32,203 nucleotides of DNA, from positions 1 to 32,203 of the forward strand of contig JAYYDT010000097.1 in assembly GCA_036160575.1 (NCBI GenBank). Reading direction: 5' to 3'. Positions 31,251 to 32,203 of this stretch are shown piece by piece (the first letter of the stretch is position 1; the number at the start of each line of letters is the position of its first letter). The position numbers and the translations under genes are program-made. This DNA is from TMED26 sp002694075. Its GTDB lineage: Bacteria; Pseudomonadota; Alphaproteobacteria; Thalassobaculales; Thalassobaculaceae. The notes under the pieces are model-generated. The model saw nothing but the letters and a program-made list of their open reading frames with translations, ran no database searches and had not been told where the DNA came from.

Positions 31251-32203
31251 TCACCTGTTTTGGCGGCCTCGGGCGCCGGCGGCCCCCGCGGCCGCTACGC
31301 TGGCCGACGCCCGCGCCGGCAACTGGCCGGCCAGTTTCCTGTCGCGCGCCCACACCAATCGGCAGGCGCCGCCGTCATGGACCCGTTGGACGGCCGCGCC
31401 GGGGACCGACCGCGGCGCGGCCGCGCCGTCGGTTCGGTCGGTGGCCAGAAAAATCGAATGCGGTAAAACGTCGAGGGCGCGCACATCGGCGGCCGGCCGG
31501 GCCGCCGCGCCAGCGATCGCGGCCGCCACGCCTGAGACAATGAAGCCCAGGCCGATCAGGGCGGCGGTGTCGTCATCCTTGTCCTTGACCGTATGGGCCA
31601 CCGCCAGGCCTAAATCGACCATCGCGCCGCCGACCGCCAACATCCCTTCCTTGAACACCGCTTTACCGGCCAGCACGGCGTCGACCGCGCGGCCGCCGCG
31701 CGTTGACGCCTGATGGTAGAGATCGGCGGCTTTGACCACGGGCGCCGCCGGCGCCGGCAGGCGCGGGGCCAGGCCCGCGCGCACCTTGAGAAGTTGGCGA
31801 TGGGCGCCGGCCGCCCATTTGATCGGCCCGCCGCCGGCCTCGAACAGGGTCAGGCGGTTGGCGCCGGGCGCCGGCGCCGTCAGGCCGGGGCGATAGCGGG
31901 CGGCGGCCGCGAAACTGTCGGCGGCGGCGGCCGGCCGGCCGGCGCAGTGGGCGGCCCCGCCGGCCAGAAAGTTCAAAAGGGCGAAATCGGCTTGGTATTT
32001 CTCGGCGCGCGACAAGCTGTCTTGATATTCGCCGGCCTTAAGGCTGGCGCGCGCATTCTCGAAGTCACCGAGCGCGAGATAGCTGAGACCGAGGTAATAA
32101 AACACCATCGCCCGCTCAAATGGCTCGCCCTTGAAATCTTTGACGTCCTCGCGGGCGAAATTAGAGTGTGCCAGTTCCGCGGCGGGGTTGTCGGCGTAGA
32201 CGG
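31251..32203 (-). CDS. COG3014-like TPR protein (partial, N-terminus outside window)
   Basis: The frame runs open to the right edge, so the start is outside; 317 codons are visible. The first visible segment VKDFKGEPFERAMVFYYLGL followed by SYLALGDFENARASLK is a TPR-like helical pair and matches the opening of COG3014 proteins as I remember it. Middle: YHQASTRGGRAVDAVLAGKA, then a hydrophobic stretch AALIGLGFIVSGVAAAIAGAA (about residues 210-230 of the visible part), and a last region with DVLPHSIFLATDRTD. Encoded immediately upstream of the YcfL-like lipoprotein gene. Family function unknown. Confidence 0.72.
   Translation of the reverse strand, partial: VYADNPAAELAHSNFAREDVKDFKGEPFERAMVFYYLGLSYLALGDFENARASLKAGEYQDSLSRAEKYQADFALLNFLAGGAAHCAGRPAAAADSFAAAARYRPGLTAPAPGANRLTLFEAGGGPIKWAAGAHRQLLKVRAGLAPRLPAPAAPVVKAADLYHQASTRGGRAVDAVLAGKAVFKEGMLAVGGAMVDLGLAVAHTVKDKDDDTAALIGLGFIVSGVAAAIAGAAARPAADVRALDVLPHSIFLATDRTDGAAAPRSVPGAAVQRVHDGGACRLVWARDRKLAGQLPARASASVAAAGAAGARGRQNR

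Noticed and set aside
1..32203. CRISPR arrays, insertion sequences, phage genes
   Set aside because: No regularly spaced repeats, transposase motifs, terminal inverted repeats or phage structural genes could be seen.

Overview
The window is a GC-rich chromosomal segment with tightly packed genes and frequent ATGA/GTGA stop-start overlaps. Gene content and order point to an alphaproteobacterium of Rhodospirillales type: an ECF RpoE-ChrR pair of the Rhodobacter sphaeroides kind, the order rpmH-rnpA-yidD-yidC-engB-argB-HAD-dapD-dapE, a def-fmt-truA block, an HSK2-type thrB, and an Fnr with the alphaproteobacterial cysteine spacing. I see no insertion sequence, phage gene or CRISPR array. The placement is inferred from content, not from a search.

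Left region (1-8773): a stress and lipid module. A sigma factor and its zinc/cupin anti-sigma factor (rpoE, chrR) are followed by a short-chain dehydrogenase on the + strand. Divergent from them is a five-gene minus-strand operon: flavin amine oxidase, DUF1365, a cyclopropane-synthase-like methyltransferase, an MFS carrier and a DUF3833 lipoprotein (cut by the window edge). Both divergent units, and a secreted glutathione peroxidase-DUF3429 unit just beyond, have a TGATCC-N18-TA element at promoter distance. This suggests one RpoE regulon in this locus. In R. sphaeroides this type of system answers singlet oxygen. The methyltransferase has lost two bicarbonate-pocket residues of cyclopropane synthases, so lipid C-methylation (for example towards furan fatty acids) is a better guess than cyclopropanation.

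Middle region (8858-19496): mostly housekeeping. def, fmt and truA (+) converge on ispH, thrB and rnhA (-). Then come a double-CDGSH iron-sulfur protein, a lipoprotein, an enoyl-CoA hydratase-family protein, an RluA-type pseudouridine synthase, an orphan CmcJ/NvfI-family putative oxygenase, a membrane protein, and dapE and dapD for lysine/diaminopimelate synthesis.

Right-centre (19613-24512): a minus-strand run from rpmH (strong sigma-70-like promoter) through rnpA, yidD, yidC, engB, argB and a HAD phosphatase. It covers ribosome protein, RNase P, membrane insertion, ribosome assembly GTPase and arginine synthesis.

Right region (24690-32203): a TVP38/VTT membrane protein and a mercuric-reductase-like flavoprotein are translationally coupled and followed by an Fnr-type oxygen regulator. 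Then come gpt, a coiled-coil/OmpA-like lipoprotein, tRNA-Arg(ACG) with its own promoter, an AhpD-like protein, and a YcfL-like lipoprotein downstream of a COG3014-like TPR protein that runs off the right edge.
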